Shown here: piece after piece, positions 43,456-51,940 of the stretch
Layout: every line of letters begins with the position of its first letter
Numbering within the stretch: the stretch's first letter is position 1
DNA from: Bacteroidia bacterium
Lineage (GTDB): Bacteria > Bacteroidota > Bacteroidia > NS11-12g > UBA955
Assembly (NCBI GenBank): GCA_023653095.1
Contig: JAMNXP010000001.1
Span: 248,001-312,000 of the forward strand
DNA length: 64,000 nucleotides
Direction: 5' to 3'
Position numbers and translations under genes: made by a program
Notes under the pieces: generated by a model
What the model was told of the DNA's origin: nothing
The model's input: the letters and a program-made list of their open reading frames with translations, nothing else
Database searches by the model: none

Positions 43456-44412
43456 TTAATTCTCTAAACTACTTATCCCCAATAAGATGCTTTGTTCAAT
43501 TTTCTCGTAAATATCTGAGTAGGATCGCTTTTCTAAATCCTTACCTACCATAGCCTTATACAATTCTAAATATCTTGACGAAATATTTACTAGCCATTCC
43601 TCTGTCATATTTGGAATCAATTGACCTTCAAGACCTTGGAAACCATTTTCCATGAGCCATTCTCTTACAAATTCTTTAGACAATTGTTTCTGAGGCTTAC
43701 CTTCAGATTGAAGTTGTTCATAGGAATCCAAATAGAAAAAACGACTGCTATCAGGTGTGTGAATTTCATCAATCAACATAGGTTGACCATATTTAATTCC
43801 AAACTCATACTTAGTATCAACCAAAATCAATCCTTGTTTTGTTGCGTACTCCGTACCGAAGTTAAAGAGTTCAATAGATTTTTGATACAAATAATCCAGA
43901 TGTTCTTTCGAGATTATGTTTTTTGATAAAATCTCCTCGTATGAAGTGTCTTCGTCATGCCCAGAAGTAGCTTTGGTGGCTGGGGTAATTATGGGATGTG
44001 GAAATTTGTCGTTTTCTTTCATTCCCTCCGGAAGATTTACACCACAAAGTACCCTTCCTCCTGATTTGTAGACTCTCCAAGCGTGACCTGTAAGGTAATT
44101 TCTCACAACAAATTCAATAGGAATTGCATCGCATTTCCATCCAATGGTAACATGAGGATCGGGATTTGAGATTTTCCAATTGGGGATGATATGAGAAGTT
44201 AAATCTAGAAATAAATTTGCAACCTGAGTAAGTACCTGTCCTTTAAAAGGAATGCTTTTAGGTAAGACATGATCGAAAGCAGAAATACGATCTGTTGCAA
44301 CAATTATCAGTTTATCATTACCAATTCCGTATACATCTCTTACTTTTCCGCGGTAAAATGACGTTTGATTTTGAAAATAAAAATTGGTGGAAGTTAGTGA
44401 TTGAGTTTGCAT
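43456..44412 (-). CDS. purC: Phosphoribosylaminoimidazole-succinocarboxamide synthase
   Basis: PurC (318 aa) joins CAIR and aspartate in purine synthesis. It has YRGKVRDVY, IIVATDRISAFDHVLP, PIEFVVRNYLTGHAWR and LILVDTKYEFG with LIDEIHTPDSSRF, the SAICAR synthase signatures. The length (longer than the 240-aa E. coli type) is the type common in Bacteroidota and eukaryotes. It lies 4 bases after phoH. Confidence 0.96.
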   Translation of the reverse strand: MQTQSLTSTNFYFQNQTSFYRGKVRDVYGIGNDKLIIVATDRISAFDHVLPKSIPFKGQVLTQVANLFLDLTSHIIPNWKISNPDPHVTIGWKCDAIPIEFVVRNYLTGHAWRVYKSGGRVLCGVNLPEGMKENDKFPHPIITPATKATSGHDEDTSYEEILSKNIISKEHLDYLYQKSIELFNFGTEYATKQGLILVDTKYEFGIKYGQPMLIDEIHTPDSSRFFYLDSYEQLQSEGKPQKQLSKEFVREWLMENGFQGLEGQLIPNMTEEWLVNISSRYLELYKAMVGKDLEKRSYSDIYEKIEQSILLGISSLEN

Positions 44413-44416
44413 TTAA

Positions 44417-45373
44417 TTATTGATTTTGGTCCTCAGATTTTTCGTAGGCTTTAATAATTTCTTTAACTAATTTATGTCTAACAACATCAGAAGTATCTAA
44501 TTCAACGATGCTAATTCCTTCTATGTTTTTTAAAATTCTAAGGGCTTTAAACAAGCCACTCATATATTTTTTGGGTAAATCTACTTGAGTCATGTCGCCA
44601 GTAATGATCATTTTGGCGTTGGGACCCATTCTGGTCAAGAACATTTTTAATTGAAGTTCTGTGGCATTTTGGGCTTCATCTAAAATAACAAAACAATTAT
44701 CTAGGGTTCTTCCTCTCATAAATGCAAGTGGAGCAATTTCAACGGTTCTACTTTCAATCATGCTCTTGAGCTTGTCTAAAGGAATCATATCTTCCAGTGC
44801 ATCATAAAGAGGCCTTAAATACGGATCTATTTTTTCTTTTAAATCGCCCGGTAGAAAGCCCAGATTTTCACCGGCTTCAACAGCAGGCCTTGTTAAAATA
44901 ATTTTTCTAATTTCTCTATTTTTAAGTGCCAATACTGCTAGTGCAACAGCAGTATATGTTTTTCCGGTACCCGCTGGACCAATAGCAAAAAGCACATCGT
45001 TAGATTTACAGGCATCAAGCATTTTACGTTGATTGCGTGTTTTTGCTTTGATCTTTTGTCCACGAGTACCAATAAATAATACATCATCGTTGAGTTCGCG
45101 TACTTCAGGTTCTGCACCTTCAGGAATTTCTAATGCATCGGTAATGGTTCTTTCATTTAACTCTCCCGTTTTGATGTACAATTTTTCTAACACTTCCATC
45201 CCACCCCTGAAATTAACGAGACTTTCTTGATCACCAAACACCTTGATTTCGTCTCCTCTAGCTACAAATTGAAGCTTGGGGTATTTTGCTTTTATGAGAT
45301 TCAAATGTTGATTATTCGGCCCATAAAACAGCTGTGGGTTGATAATTTCGAGGGTATAGATTAACTCCGTCAA
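44417..45373 (-). CDS. PhoH-family ATPase
   Basis: PhoH-like (YbeZ-type) protein of 318 aa. FAIGPAGTGKTYTAVA is Walker A and CFVILDEAQNATELQLKMFLTR the DEAQNA motif, with MTQVDLP. These proteins are RNA-associated ATPases, often near ybeY. The start is TTG at 45373 (MTELIYTLEIINPQ); longer ATG frames extend into the divergent gene, and a perfect TATATTTG box sits between, so those upstream ATGs would not be transcribed from it. Confidence 0.92.
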   Translation of the reverse strand: MTELIYTLEIINPQLFYGPNNQHLNLIKAKYPKLQFVARGDEIKVFGDQESLVNFRGGMEVLEKLYIKTGELNERTITDALEIPEGAEPEVRELNDDVLFIGTRGQKIKAKTRNQRKMLDACKSNDVLFAIGPAGTGKTYTAVALAVLALKNREIRKIILTRPAVEAGENLGFLPGDLKEKIDPYLRPLYDALEDMIPLDKLKSMIESRTVEIAPLAFMRGRTLDNCFVILDEAQNATELQLKMFLTRMGPNAKMIITGDMTQVDLPKKYMSGLFKALRILKNIEGISIVELDTSDVVRHKLVKEIIKAYEKSEDQNQ

Positions 45374-45393
45374 ACTCTTTTGGATTATTTTTA

Positions 45394-45401
45394 CAAATAT
45401 A
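45394..45401 (-). promoter_or_regulatory. Predicted -7 box for phoH-purC
   Basis: TATATTTG on the minus strand, exact consensus, ends 20 bases before the phoH TTG start. Its first base is also the A of the ATG of the divergent gene. The two genes share a 27-base gap. Confidence 0.5.
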
Positions 45402-46207
45402 TGGAAAGCGTTAATGGAAATAAGCCAAAAATCATTCATTATTGGTCTGACGCCCGGTTTGATTCGGTTGATTTCACCATTGCTCAATCCAAACTATTTT
45501 CCCACTTCAGCGAATATTCAATAGCACTAAGTCCTTCAGACATAAAAAAAGGACACTCCGTATACCAAAGTGTGGTATTACGTCAGTTTATGAATGAGTT
45601 TCCTGCAGGCACAATTCATATTTGCAATCTTTCATTTATTGCCATTCAAACCAAAAGATACATCATTGCTAAATACAACAATCAGATATTCTTAGGTCCT
45701 GATAATGGCTTTTTCTATTTGGCATTTCCACATGATCAAGTATCTTATTTCATTATTCCCACACAGGGAATCCCCTTACCAATAAAGGCATTAACAGATA
45801 TTTACATCCCAACAGTTAAAAAAATTTTACACGAAAATCTATTTGATTTGATTGACTCAGCATATGAACCCAAAGTACATATGGTAAAGCCCTTAGCATT
45901 GAATCCCACAATAGCTGGTAATGTAATAAGATTGACATGTACCTATGTTGATAACAGCGGAAATGCATTTTTCAACATACATAAGGCTGAATTTAACGAA
46001 TTGTGTAACGGCCGAAAGTTCAGAATTAGAACACTATTTGAAACCTTCGACCGTATTTCAACAGACTACGATGATGTACCGGAAGGACAAATACTATGCT
46101 TATTTGGCAATGGTGATATTTTTCAAATTGCTCAAAATGCCGGAAATGTAGCACATGCACTGGCAATTGAACCTAATTCCCAGATTATAGTAGAATTTTT
46201 AGATTAA
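45401..46207 (+). CDS. SAM hydroxide adenosyltransferase (DUF62)-like protein, diverged
   Basis: This 268-aa protein resembles the SAM hydroxide adenosyltransferase / fluorinase superfamily. Conserved blocks are FPAGTIHICN, IFLGPDNGFFYLAF, YVDNSGNAFFNI and LFGNGDIFQIAQNAGNVAHAL. The N-terminal TTDFG block is altered to YWSDARFD, and other residues of the substrate pocket look changed, so activity is uncertain. The ATG at 45401 is preferred over an in-frame TTG further upstream. Confidence 0.7.
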   Translation: MESVNGNKPKIIHYWSDARFDSVDFTIAQSKLFSHFSEYSIALSPSDIKKGHSVYQSVVLRQFMNEFPAGTIHICNLSFIAIQTKRYIIAKYNNQIFLGPDNGFFYLAFPHDQVSYFIIPTQGIPLPIKALTDIYIPTVKKILHENLFDLIDSAYEPKVHMVKPLALNPTIAGNVIRLTCTYVDNSGNAFFNIHKAEFNELCNGRKFRIRTLFETFDRISTDYDDVPEGQILCLFGNGDIFQIAQNAGNVAHALAIEPNSQIIVEFLD

Positions 46208-46211
46208 ACAT

Positions 46212-46511
46212 ATGAGTGAAATTCAACGTCTTGTAAGAATGAGTTTCGAGCCGGATCGAATACCTGACTTTATGGATGTGTTTGAAACATCAAAGGAAAA
46301 AATTAGAAATTTTCCCGGTTGTATAGCCCTTAATTTAATTGTGGATATAGAAGATTCTACCGTAATCTATACCTCCAGTATTTGGAGGGCAGTTGAAGAT
46401 CTGGAGAATTATAGAAACAGCGAATTATTTATCCAAACTTGGAGAAAAACTAAAATTCACTTCAAGGAAAAGGCTCAAACTAGTACCTTTAACGTCATTC
46501 ACCGATTGTAA
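46212..46511 (+). CDS. ABM-fold (antibiotic biosynthesis monooxygenase-like) protein
   Basis: This 99-aa protein is a dimeric alpha/beta-barrel (ABM) domain. VRMSFEPDRIPDFMDVFETSKEKIRNFPGCIALNLI and the SIWRAVEDLENYRNSELFIQTWRKTKIHF segment match Bacteroidota members. They are often annotated as monooxygenases or heme-related proteins, but the function is usually unknown. It lies 4 bases after the DUF62-like gene. Confidence 0.8.
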   Translation: MSEIQRLVRMSFEPDRIPDFMDVFETSKEKIRNFPGCIALNLIVDIEDSTVIYTSSIWRAVEDLENYRNSELFIQTWRKTKIHFKEKAQTSTFNVIHRL

Positions 46512-46521
46512 TCAATTTTTC

Positions 46522-47922
46522 TTATAACCATTTTCCGGGATTCAATATACCCTTTGGATCAAAAGAATGTTTTATTCCTTTCATGATGTTAAAGTGTATA
46601 TCATCTAATACTATTTTTAGAAATGGAGCTTGAACCAATCCTATACCATGTTCACCGCTGATGGTTCCTCCTAGGGTTTTACAGAGTTCAAATATTTCAA
46701 TAATTCCTTTAGGCACTTCGATTTGCCAATGATCTTCAGACATTTGGTCTTTTAATATATTTACATGTAGGTTTCCATCGCCAGCATGTCCATAACAAAC
46801 ACTTCTAAATCCGTATTTATTTCCAATTTCTTTAACTCCATTCAGCAATTCAGGAAGTTTAGACCTAGGAACAACGGTATCTTCTTCCTTGTAAACACTT
46901 TGTTGTTTTACCAATTCACCCAAAGATCTTCGGATTTTCCACCAATCTGAGGCCATTTCAGAATTGTTGGGTAAATAAACTTCTATCGCCCCTGATTCTT
47001 CAAGAAATGGATATAAATACTCGGCAGTTTGGTTAAGGTCATCTATATTGTTCCCATCCAAAATAATAAGTAAATAAAATTCTGTAGTTATTGGTTTTGG
47101 GAATGGAATTTTCAAAAAATCCATGGCAATTTCAACTCCTGAAACTTCCATCAGCTCAATTCCTGCAGGTTCAAACCCATTGATAAGAATTGAATTTACA
47201 CATGCGGCGGCTTTAGACGCATCAGAGAACGCAGCTAGCATCAATAATTCTTCTGTTTTTAATGGAATCAACTTCAAGACGGCTTTAGTTACAATTCCAA
47301 GCAGCCCTTCGCTTCCAATCATTAAATGAGTCAATGAAAACCCGGTTGAATTCTTTAAAGTATTTGCACCTGTCCAAATAATCTCTCCCGTAGGAAGAAC
47401 TACCTCTAAATTCAGTACATAATCTCGGGTAGTTCCGTATTTCACGGCTTTAGGTCCGCCGGCGCCGTGCGAAATATTGCCCCCAATGGTGGAAGACCCC
47501 ATGCTTGCTGGATCTGGAGGATAGGTTAATCCATAGGGTTTTAAATATTCTTTTAGTTCCGCATTTACTAATCCAGATTCAACGGTGACTTGGAAGTTCT
47601 CAATGTCAAGATTCAGAATCTTATTGAACCTTTTCATAGAAATAACCACTCCACCATTAACAGGCAAGCAAGCGCCAGATAGTCCTGTGCCAGCCCCCCT
47701 AGTATAGACTGGAATATCATGATTGTTACAATATTCTAAGATCTTTGATAATTGCTCAGTATTCGACGGAATCAACAATAAATCGGGTAAAAATGATAGG
47801 TCTTCGGTGTAATCTCTGGAGACCGAATCTAAGTCATTCAAATTTTGACTTACATTCGCATGACCTAGAAATTCAATAAACCATTGAACATGGATTTGAG
47901 AAAAAGGTAGTTTTTGAACCAT
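46522..47922 (-). CDS. FAD-binding oxidase (GlcD/D-lactate dehydrogenase-like)
   Basis: This 466-aa protein is a VAO/PCMH-fold FAD oxidase. The FAD loop is PVYTRGAGTGLSGACLPVNGGVV with DPASMGSSTIGGNISHGAGGPKAVKYG. The C-terminal FAD-oxidase domain has GHAGDGNLHVNI and GTISGEHGIGL. The substrate is probably a 2-hydroxy acid such as glycolate or D-lactate. The ATG at 47922 is chosen; the upstream frame overlaps the divergent kinase gene. Confidence 0.92.
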   Translation of the reverse strand: MVQKLPFSQIHVQWFIEFLGHANVSQNLNDLDSVSRDYTEDLSFLPDLLLIPSNTEQLSKILEYCNNHDIPVYTRGAGTGLSGACLPVNGGVVISMKRFNKILNLDIENFQVTVESGLVNAELKEYLKPYGLTYPPDPASMGSSTIGGNISHGAGGPKAVKYGTTRDYVLNLEVVLPTGEIIWTGANTLKNSTGFSLTHLMIGSEGLLGIVTKAVLKLIPLKTEELLMLAAFSDASKAAACVNSILINGFEPAGIELMEVSGVEIAMDFLKIPFPKPITTEFYLLIILDGNNIDDLNQTAEYLYPFLEESGAIEVYLPNNSEMASDWWKIRRSLGELVKQQSVYKEEDTVVPRSKLPELLNGVKEIGNKYGFRSVCYGHAGDGNLHVNILKDQMSEDHWQIEVPKGIIEIFELCKTLGGTISGEHGIGLVQAPFLKIVLDDIHFNIMKGIKHSFDPKGILNPGKWL

Positions 47923-47930
47923 ATCGTAAA

Positions 47931-47938
47931 CAAAGGTA
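47931..47938 (-). promoter_or_regulatory. Predicted -7 box for the FAD oxidase gene
   Basis: TACCTTTG on the minus strand, exact consensus, ends 8 bases before ATG 47922. No well-placed -33. Confidence 0.4.
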
Positions 47939-47951
47939 TTTAATATTAACA

Positions 47952-49127
47952 ATGGTAAATAATAGAGTAAAAATAATGTTGGCCATTGGGGCAATCAATT
48001 TGTATATGTTGAGCGCCTTATTATGGTGGGCATTTGCATTGGTTCGTTTTCAAGAAAGAAATTATGATTCTCAGATTGAACAGCTCGACTTAAAAAAGCA
48101 GCTTGTTGAGGCAAAAATTGAGAACTATTTACTCATGCATCAAAAAGTTAATGCTTCTGGCGAAATATTTAAAATCAATAATTCCTTAGGGATTTGTGAT
48201 TCAATCAAAATAAAATCCATTGTAAATCAAGAATTTAAAGATTTTCGTGTTTTTTTTGTGACAAATAGGCAACGAAATTATGTAGAAATCAGTCTATCTC
48301 TTCGGGAAGAGATAATACAAGAAGTAAATAACACCCTTTTAAATAAAAAGAAGGCGTGGATTTACGAGGGTATAACTCTGGGAATCATAACTTTAATCAT
48401 TGGAGGTGCCATGTTTGTATATGTAGATAAAATTCTTCGGTTAAATGCCCAACAAAATAATTTCTTGTTGGCAGTTACTCATGAATTGAAAACTCCTATT
48501 TCGGCAGCACGACTAGCACTGCAAACAGTTAAAAAAGATTCTTCACTTAAACTGCTTCCCAAAATGTTGGAAATGGCAAATTCAAACCTGCTAAGATTAT
48601 CAAATATGGTAGAGCAAATTTTGATGGCCACTCGTTTTGAAAGCAAATTCGTAGATCCAGTTTTTGCTGAAAGAAATATAAGTGAGTTGATAGATGAAGC
48701 CATTGCTTCGCTAGAACTAACTTCTGAAAGGAAAGATAGATTATTATCACATCTAACTGACGGAATCATTGGTCAAGTTGATGAAAAAATGCTCAAAACA
48801 GTTATTAAAAATTTGATAATCAATGCTTTTAAGTATTCAGATGATGAAACAATGGTAGAAATAGTTTTGACTGATTCAATAACGCATTATCAAATCCAAG
48901 TAAAAGACCAAGGAATTGGAATTATAGATTCTGATAAGAAACGGGTTTTTGAAAAGTTTTATAGGGTTGGTGAAGAAAAAACGCGTTCACAACCTGGTTC
49001 TGGATTAGGCCTTTATTTGGTGAAACAAATTACCGAAATGCATGGTGGCAAGGTTTCAATACTTGACAATAAACCACAAGGCACCATTTTTAGTCTTAAA
49101 ATTAACAAACAACAACAAACTAAATAA
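47952..49127 (+). CDS. Sensor histidine kinase (OmpR-type partner)
   Basis: This 391-aa kinase has two transmembrane segments (about 8-30 and 140-158) bracketing a roughly 110-residue periplasmic domain. A HisKA domain holds the phospho-acceptor His177 in AVTHELKTPISAA, and a HATPase has NLIINAFKYSDDE, QVKDQGIGI and PGSGLGLYLVKQ. The periplasmic domain is unfamiliar. An alternative ATG 24 bases in is possible. The next gene is its response regulator, 1 base away. Confidence 0.93.
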   Translation: MVNNRVKIMLAIGAINLYMLSALLWWAFALVRFQERNYDSQIEQLDLKKQLVEAKIENYLLMHQKVNASGEIFKINNSLGICDSIKIKSIVNQEFKDFRVFFVTNRQRNYVEISLSLREEIIQEVNNTLLNKKKAWIYEGITLGIITLIIGGAMFVYVDKILRLNAQQNNFLLAVTHELKTPISAARLALQTVKKDSSLKLLPKMLEMANSNLLRLSNMVEQILMATRFESKFVDPVFAERNISELIDEAIASLELTSERKDRLLSHLTDGIIGQVDEKMLKTVIKNLIINAFKYSDDETMVEIVLTDSITHYQIQVKDQGIGIIDSDKKRVFEKFYRVGEEKTRSQPGSGLGLYLVKQITEMHGGKVSILDNKPQGTIFSLKINKQQQTK

Positions 49128-49128
49128 T

Positions 49129-49827
49129 ATGAAGTCCCATCGAATTCTATTGGTTGAAGATGAAGCAGATTTAGCAGAATTGATCAGGATCAATCTTGAA
49201 ATGGAGGGTTATAAAGTAGCCGTAGCTGGTCACGGAGCAATAGCAATCCAAAAGCTAAAATCTGAAAGTTTTGATTTGGTTATCATGGATATCATGATGC
49301 CTTCCATGGACGGAATAACCGCGACGCAGCACATTCGATTGTCAAATAACGATATACCCATTATGATTCTATCTGCGAGCAACAGCAGTAAAGATCGTAT
49401 TGGAGGATTAAAGGCCGGTGCTGATGATTATCTAGCTAAGCCATTTGAATTGGAAGAGATGATGTTGAGGGTGCAAAAATTGATTCGTAGAACCCAACAA
49501 AACACTCCTAGATTAACTCTTCAAGAATATAGTTTTGGTGGAAATACCATAGACTTCAATTCATATAGAGCCGTTGGTAAATCTGGTGAGTTCAAATTAA
49601 CAAAAAAGGAAGCACAGCTGCTTAAGTTGCTCATTGAAAAGAAAAATTTGGTTGTGACCCGTGAAGAGATATTAAAAACCGTTTGGGGTTATACCGTTTT
49701 TCCAAGTACCAGAACCATTGATAACTTCATATTGGCTTTCAGAAAGTACTTTGAAGAAGACGCCAAAAATCCAAAGTATTTTCTGAGCCTTAGAGGTGTT
49801 GGATATAAGTATACCGAAGAGGATTAA
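49129..49827 (+). CDS. OmpR/PhoB-family response regulator
   Basis: This 232-aa regulator has a receiver domain (Asp54 in LVIMDIMMPSMDG; Lys in DYLAKPFEL) and a winged-helix DNA-binding domain (residues about 135-230, LTKKEAQLLKLLIEKKNLVVTREEIL and SLRGVGYKY). The start MKSHRILLVEDE is chosen over a longer frame that overlaps the kinase. It converges with the flavoprotein gene with a 4-base overlap. Confidence 0.95.
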   Translation: MKSHRILLVEDEADLAELIRINLEMEGYKVAVAGHGAIAIQKLKSESFDLVIMDIMMPSMDGITATQHIRLSNNDIPIMILSASNSSKDRIGGLKAGADDYLAKPFELEEMMLRVQKLIRRTQQNTPRLTLQEYSFGGNTIDFNSYRAVGKSGEFKLTKKEAQLLKLLIEKKNLVVTREEILKTVWGYTVFPSTRTIDNFILAFRKYFEEDAKNPKYFLSLRGVGYKYTEED

Positions 49828-51065
49828 CTTTTATTGGAAATAGCACGTGCAGCTATTTCTGATGTACTCCAGGCGCCTTGGAAATTAAATCCTCCAGTAA
49901 CGCCATCAATATCCAATACTTCTCCGCAAACATATATACCAGGTTGATTTCTGATTTCCATGCTTTTGGGGGACACGCTTTCCGTTGATATACCTCCAGC
50001 AGTTACAAATTCTTCTTTAAATGTCGTTTTTCCGGATATTTCTATTGGATAGCGCAGCAAACTTTCAACAAGCCTATTCACCAGTTTTTTACTAGAGGTA
50101 CCGCAGATTGAATTTGTGTCTATTTCGCATTCGTTTAAAATTAGATCCCACAATCTATTGGGAAGATCAACGATAGATATATTCTTCCATAATTTTTTGG
50201 AATTTTTCTCTATTTCCTGATAAATCAACGTTCTTAGGTCATCTTCATTTAACTCACCCACCCAAGAAATCAATACTTTGAATTTGTATTGATTATCAAA
50301 CAACTTTCGAGCCATCCATGCACTGGTTTTTAATACTGCAGGACCACTGATTCCCCAATGTGTAATTAATATTGGGCCTTGATAAGATTCCTTCTCTCCC
50401 ATTACTTTTATTCTGCAATTGGATACGGAAACACCAGACAATGGTTTTAATTTATTTAAGTCTGCTTTGTCTGCGTTGAATGTAAAGAGCGATGGAACAG
50501 GAGCAATCCATTCAAAATCTGATTTCCATATTACTTTGCCCAAATCGGGAATTCCACCTGTAGCAACTACCGTATATTTGGAATGAATGTTAATTTTTTT
50601 TGAGTTTAATCTGTCATTAAATTCATGTTGAAATTGGTTGTTTTCACGCTCAAACCCCATCCATTCATGATTTCTATGAACCTCAATGTTGAGTTTATGT
50701 GCCAAAAATTCAAAAAGACCTGCAATGGTTTCTGATGAATTGGAAGCCGGAAAAATACGACCATCTGCCTCAACTTTGGTTTGAACCTTGTGAGCATGCA
50801 ACCAATCTAGAAACTGATCAACTCCAAATTTATGAAATACCTTTTTGAGAAATGACGCTCCTCGAGGATAATTTGTAATTAATTCTGATGTTTTATTGCA
50901 ATCATGGGTCACATTACAACGACCACCGCCGCTCACCCTCACCTTGGTTAAGGTTTTACCTGTTTTTTCAAAAATTGCGACATTTAGATTGGGTGCGAGT
51001 TCTTTAATTCGAATTGCACAATAAAATCCTGCTGCTCCTCCACCAATAACCGCAACATCTATCAT
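49824..51065 (-). CDS. HI0933-like (YhiN) flavoprotein
   Basis: This 413-aa NAD(P)/FAD-dependent oxidoreductase has AVIGGGAAGFYCAI at the N-terminus, VRVSGGGRCNVTH, AVATGGIPDLGKV-like segments and a C-terminal GEVLDIDGVTGGFNFQGAWSTSEIAA, all signatures of the HI0933 family. The physiological substrate is unknown. It overlaps the glycosyltransferase by 4 bases and belongs to the dnaE transcript. Confidence 0.92.
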   Translation of the reverse strand: MIDVAVIGGGAAGFYCAIRIKELAPNLNVAIFEKTGKTLTKVRVSGGGRCNVTHDCNKTSELITNYPRGASFLKKVFHKFGVDQFLDWLHAHKVQTKVEADGRIFPASNSSETIAGLFEFLAHKLNIEVHRNHEWMGFERENNQFQHEFNDRLNSKKINIHSKYTVVATGGIPDLGKVIWKSDFEWIAPVPSLFTFNADKADLNKLKPLSGVSVSNCRIKVMGEKESYQGPILITHWGISGPAVLKTSAWMARKLFDNQYKFKVLISWVGELNEDDLRTLIYQEIEKNSKKLWKNISIVDLPNRLWDLILNECEIDTNSICGTSSKKLVNRLVESLLRYPIEISGKTTFKEEFVTAGGISTESVSPKSMEIRNQPGIYVCGEVLDIDGVTGGFNFQGAWSTSEIAARAISNKS

Positions 51066-51940
51066 GGATTGATTACTTTATAGTTTTTGTATTCACCAAT
51101 TCTCTTTCCCGTGAATTTCTCAAACCAATAGAGCAGAAAAGTTTTAACATTGAAATTCTTCTTGCTCACATCAAAATCAAATTTCCAATTGATTTGCTTT
51201 ATGCGATCAAGCATTATTTCAGGGTGGTTTTCAGTAAATTTTACCAATGAATCAATGCCTGAATAATTGAATTCTTGCTGCTGATATACATTTTTTTGCA
51301 TGAATTGGTCATCATGCCAAAGTCTATGAAATTGCTCTTGTTTAATTTGTTGTTCTTTGGGATGTTTTACCCAGCCATAATGAAATATTCTTGCATCTAT
51401 CGGCACAACTTTCAATTTTTCATTCAGAAGAGTTCTAAATCCTTGAGCATCTTTCCAACTTTTAATGTTACCATTGTTTTTTATGATTCTGATTTCATTC
51501 CTATACCAGCGTCGAGAATCTCCCAAATAATCATAACTACCATAGAAGTGCCTGTATTTAAATAAAAGTCCTTCTACTTTTGGATTGTCTTTGTATTGTA
51601 TGAGTGCTTTCTTAATTGTTGGAACATCATCTTCATGAATGCATTCATCGGCTTGGATATAAAAGCACCAATCCGAATCTGGGGAAACACCAGCTAAAGC
51701 TTTATTTGTTTCGTCAGCAAGGACTTTACCACCCACCCTGAGATTATCGTCCCAAATAGTATCAATAATCCGTATGTTTTTTAATCCCAAATTAGCGATA
51801 TAGTCACGCGTTCCATCATCTGAAGCTCCTATTGCTACGATAATTTCATCGCATATTGGCTCAATGGATTTTAAGGATTCTCCGATAGGATAATCAGCTT
51901 TGATTACGTTACGAGCGATGGCAAAACCTGAAACTTTCAC
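51062..51940 (-). CDS. Glycosyltransferase family 2-like protein
   Basis: This 292-aa protein resembles GT2 (GT-A fold): KVSGFAIARNVIKADYPIGESLKSI..., EIIVAIGASDDGTRDYI for the donor site, and CFYIQADECIHEDD in place of the DxD-type motif. The C-terminal part is basic and aromatic. The donor and acceptor are unknown; it may act in cell-envelope glycan synthesis. Its ATG overlaps the dnaE stop by one base. Confidence 0.8.
   Translation of the reverse strand: MKVSGFAIARNVIKADYPIGESLKSIEPICDEIIVAIGASDDGTRDYIANLGLKNIRIIDTIWDDNLRVGGKVLADETNKALAGVSPDSDWCFYIQADECIHEDDVPTIKKALIQYKDNPKVEGLLFKYRHFYGSYDYLGDSRRWYRNEIRIIKNNGNIKSWKDAQGFRTLLNEKLKVVPIDARIFHYGWVKHPKEQQIKQEQFHRLWHDDQFMQKNVYQQQEFNYSGIDSLVKFTENHPEIMLDRIKQINWKFDFDVSKKNFNVKTFLLYWFEKFTGKRIGEYKNYKVINP

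Noticed and set aside
44417..45487. Longer phoH reading frame starting at 45487
   Set aside because: The extension has no PhoH similarity, overlaps the divergent DUF62-like gene, and lies upstream of an exact -7 box; the TTG at 45373 fits better.
46500..46525. Hairpin after the ABM gene (ATTG TAAT CAAT then T-run)
   Set aside because: Four-base AT-rich stem; too weak to call a terminator.
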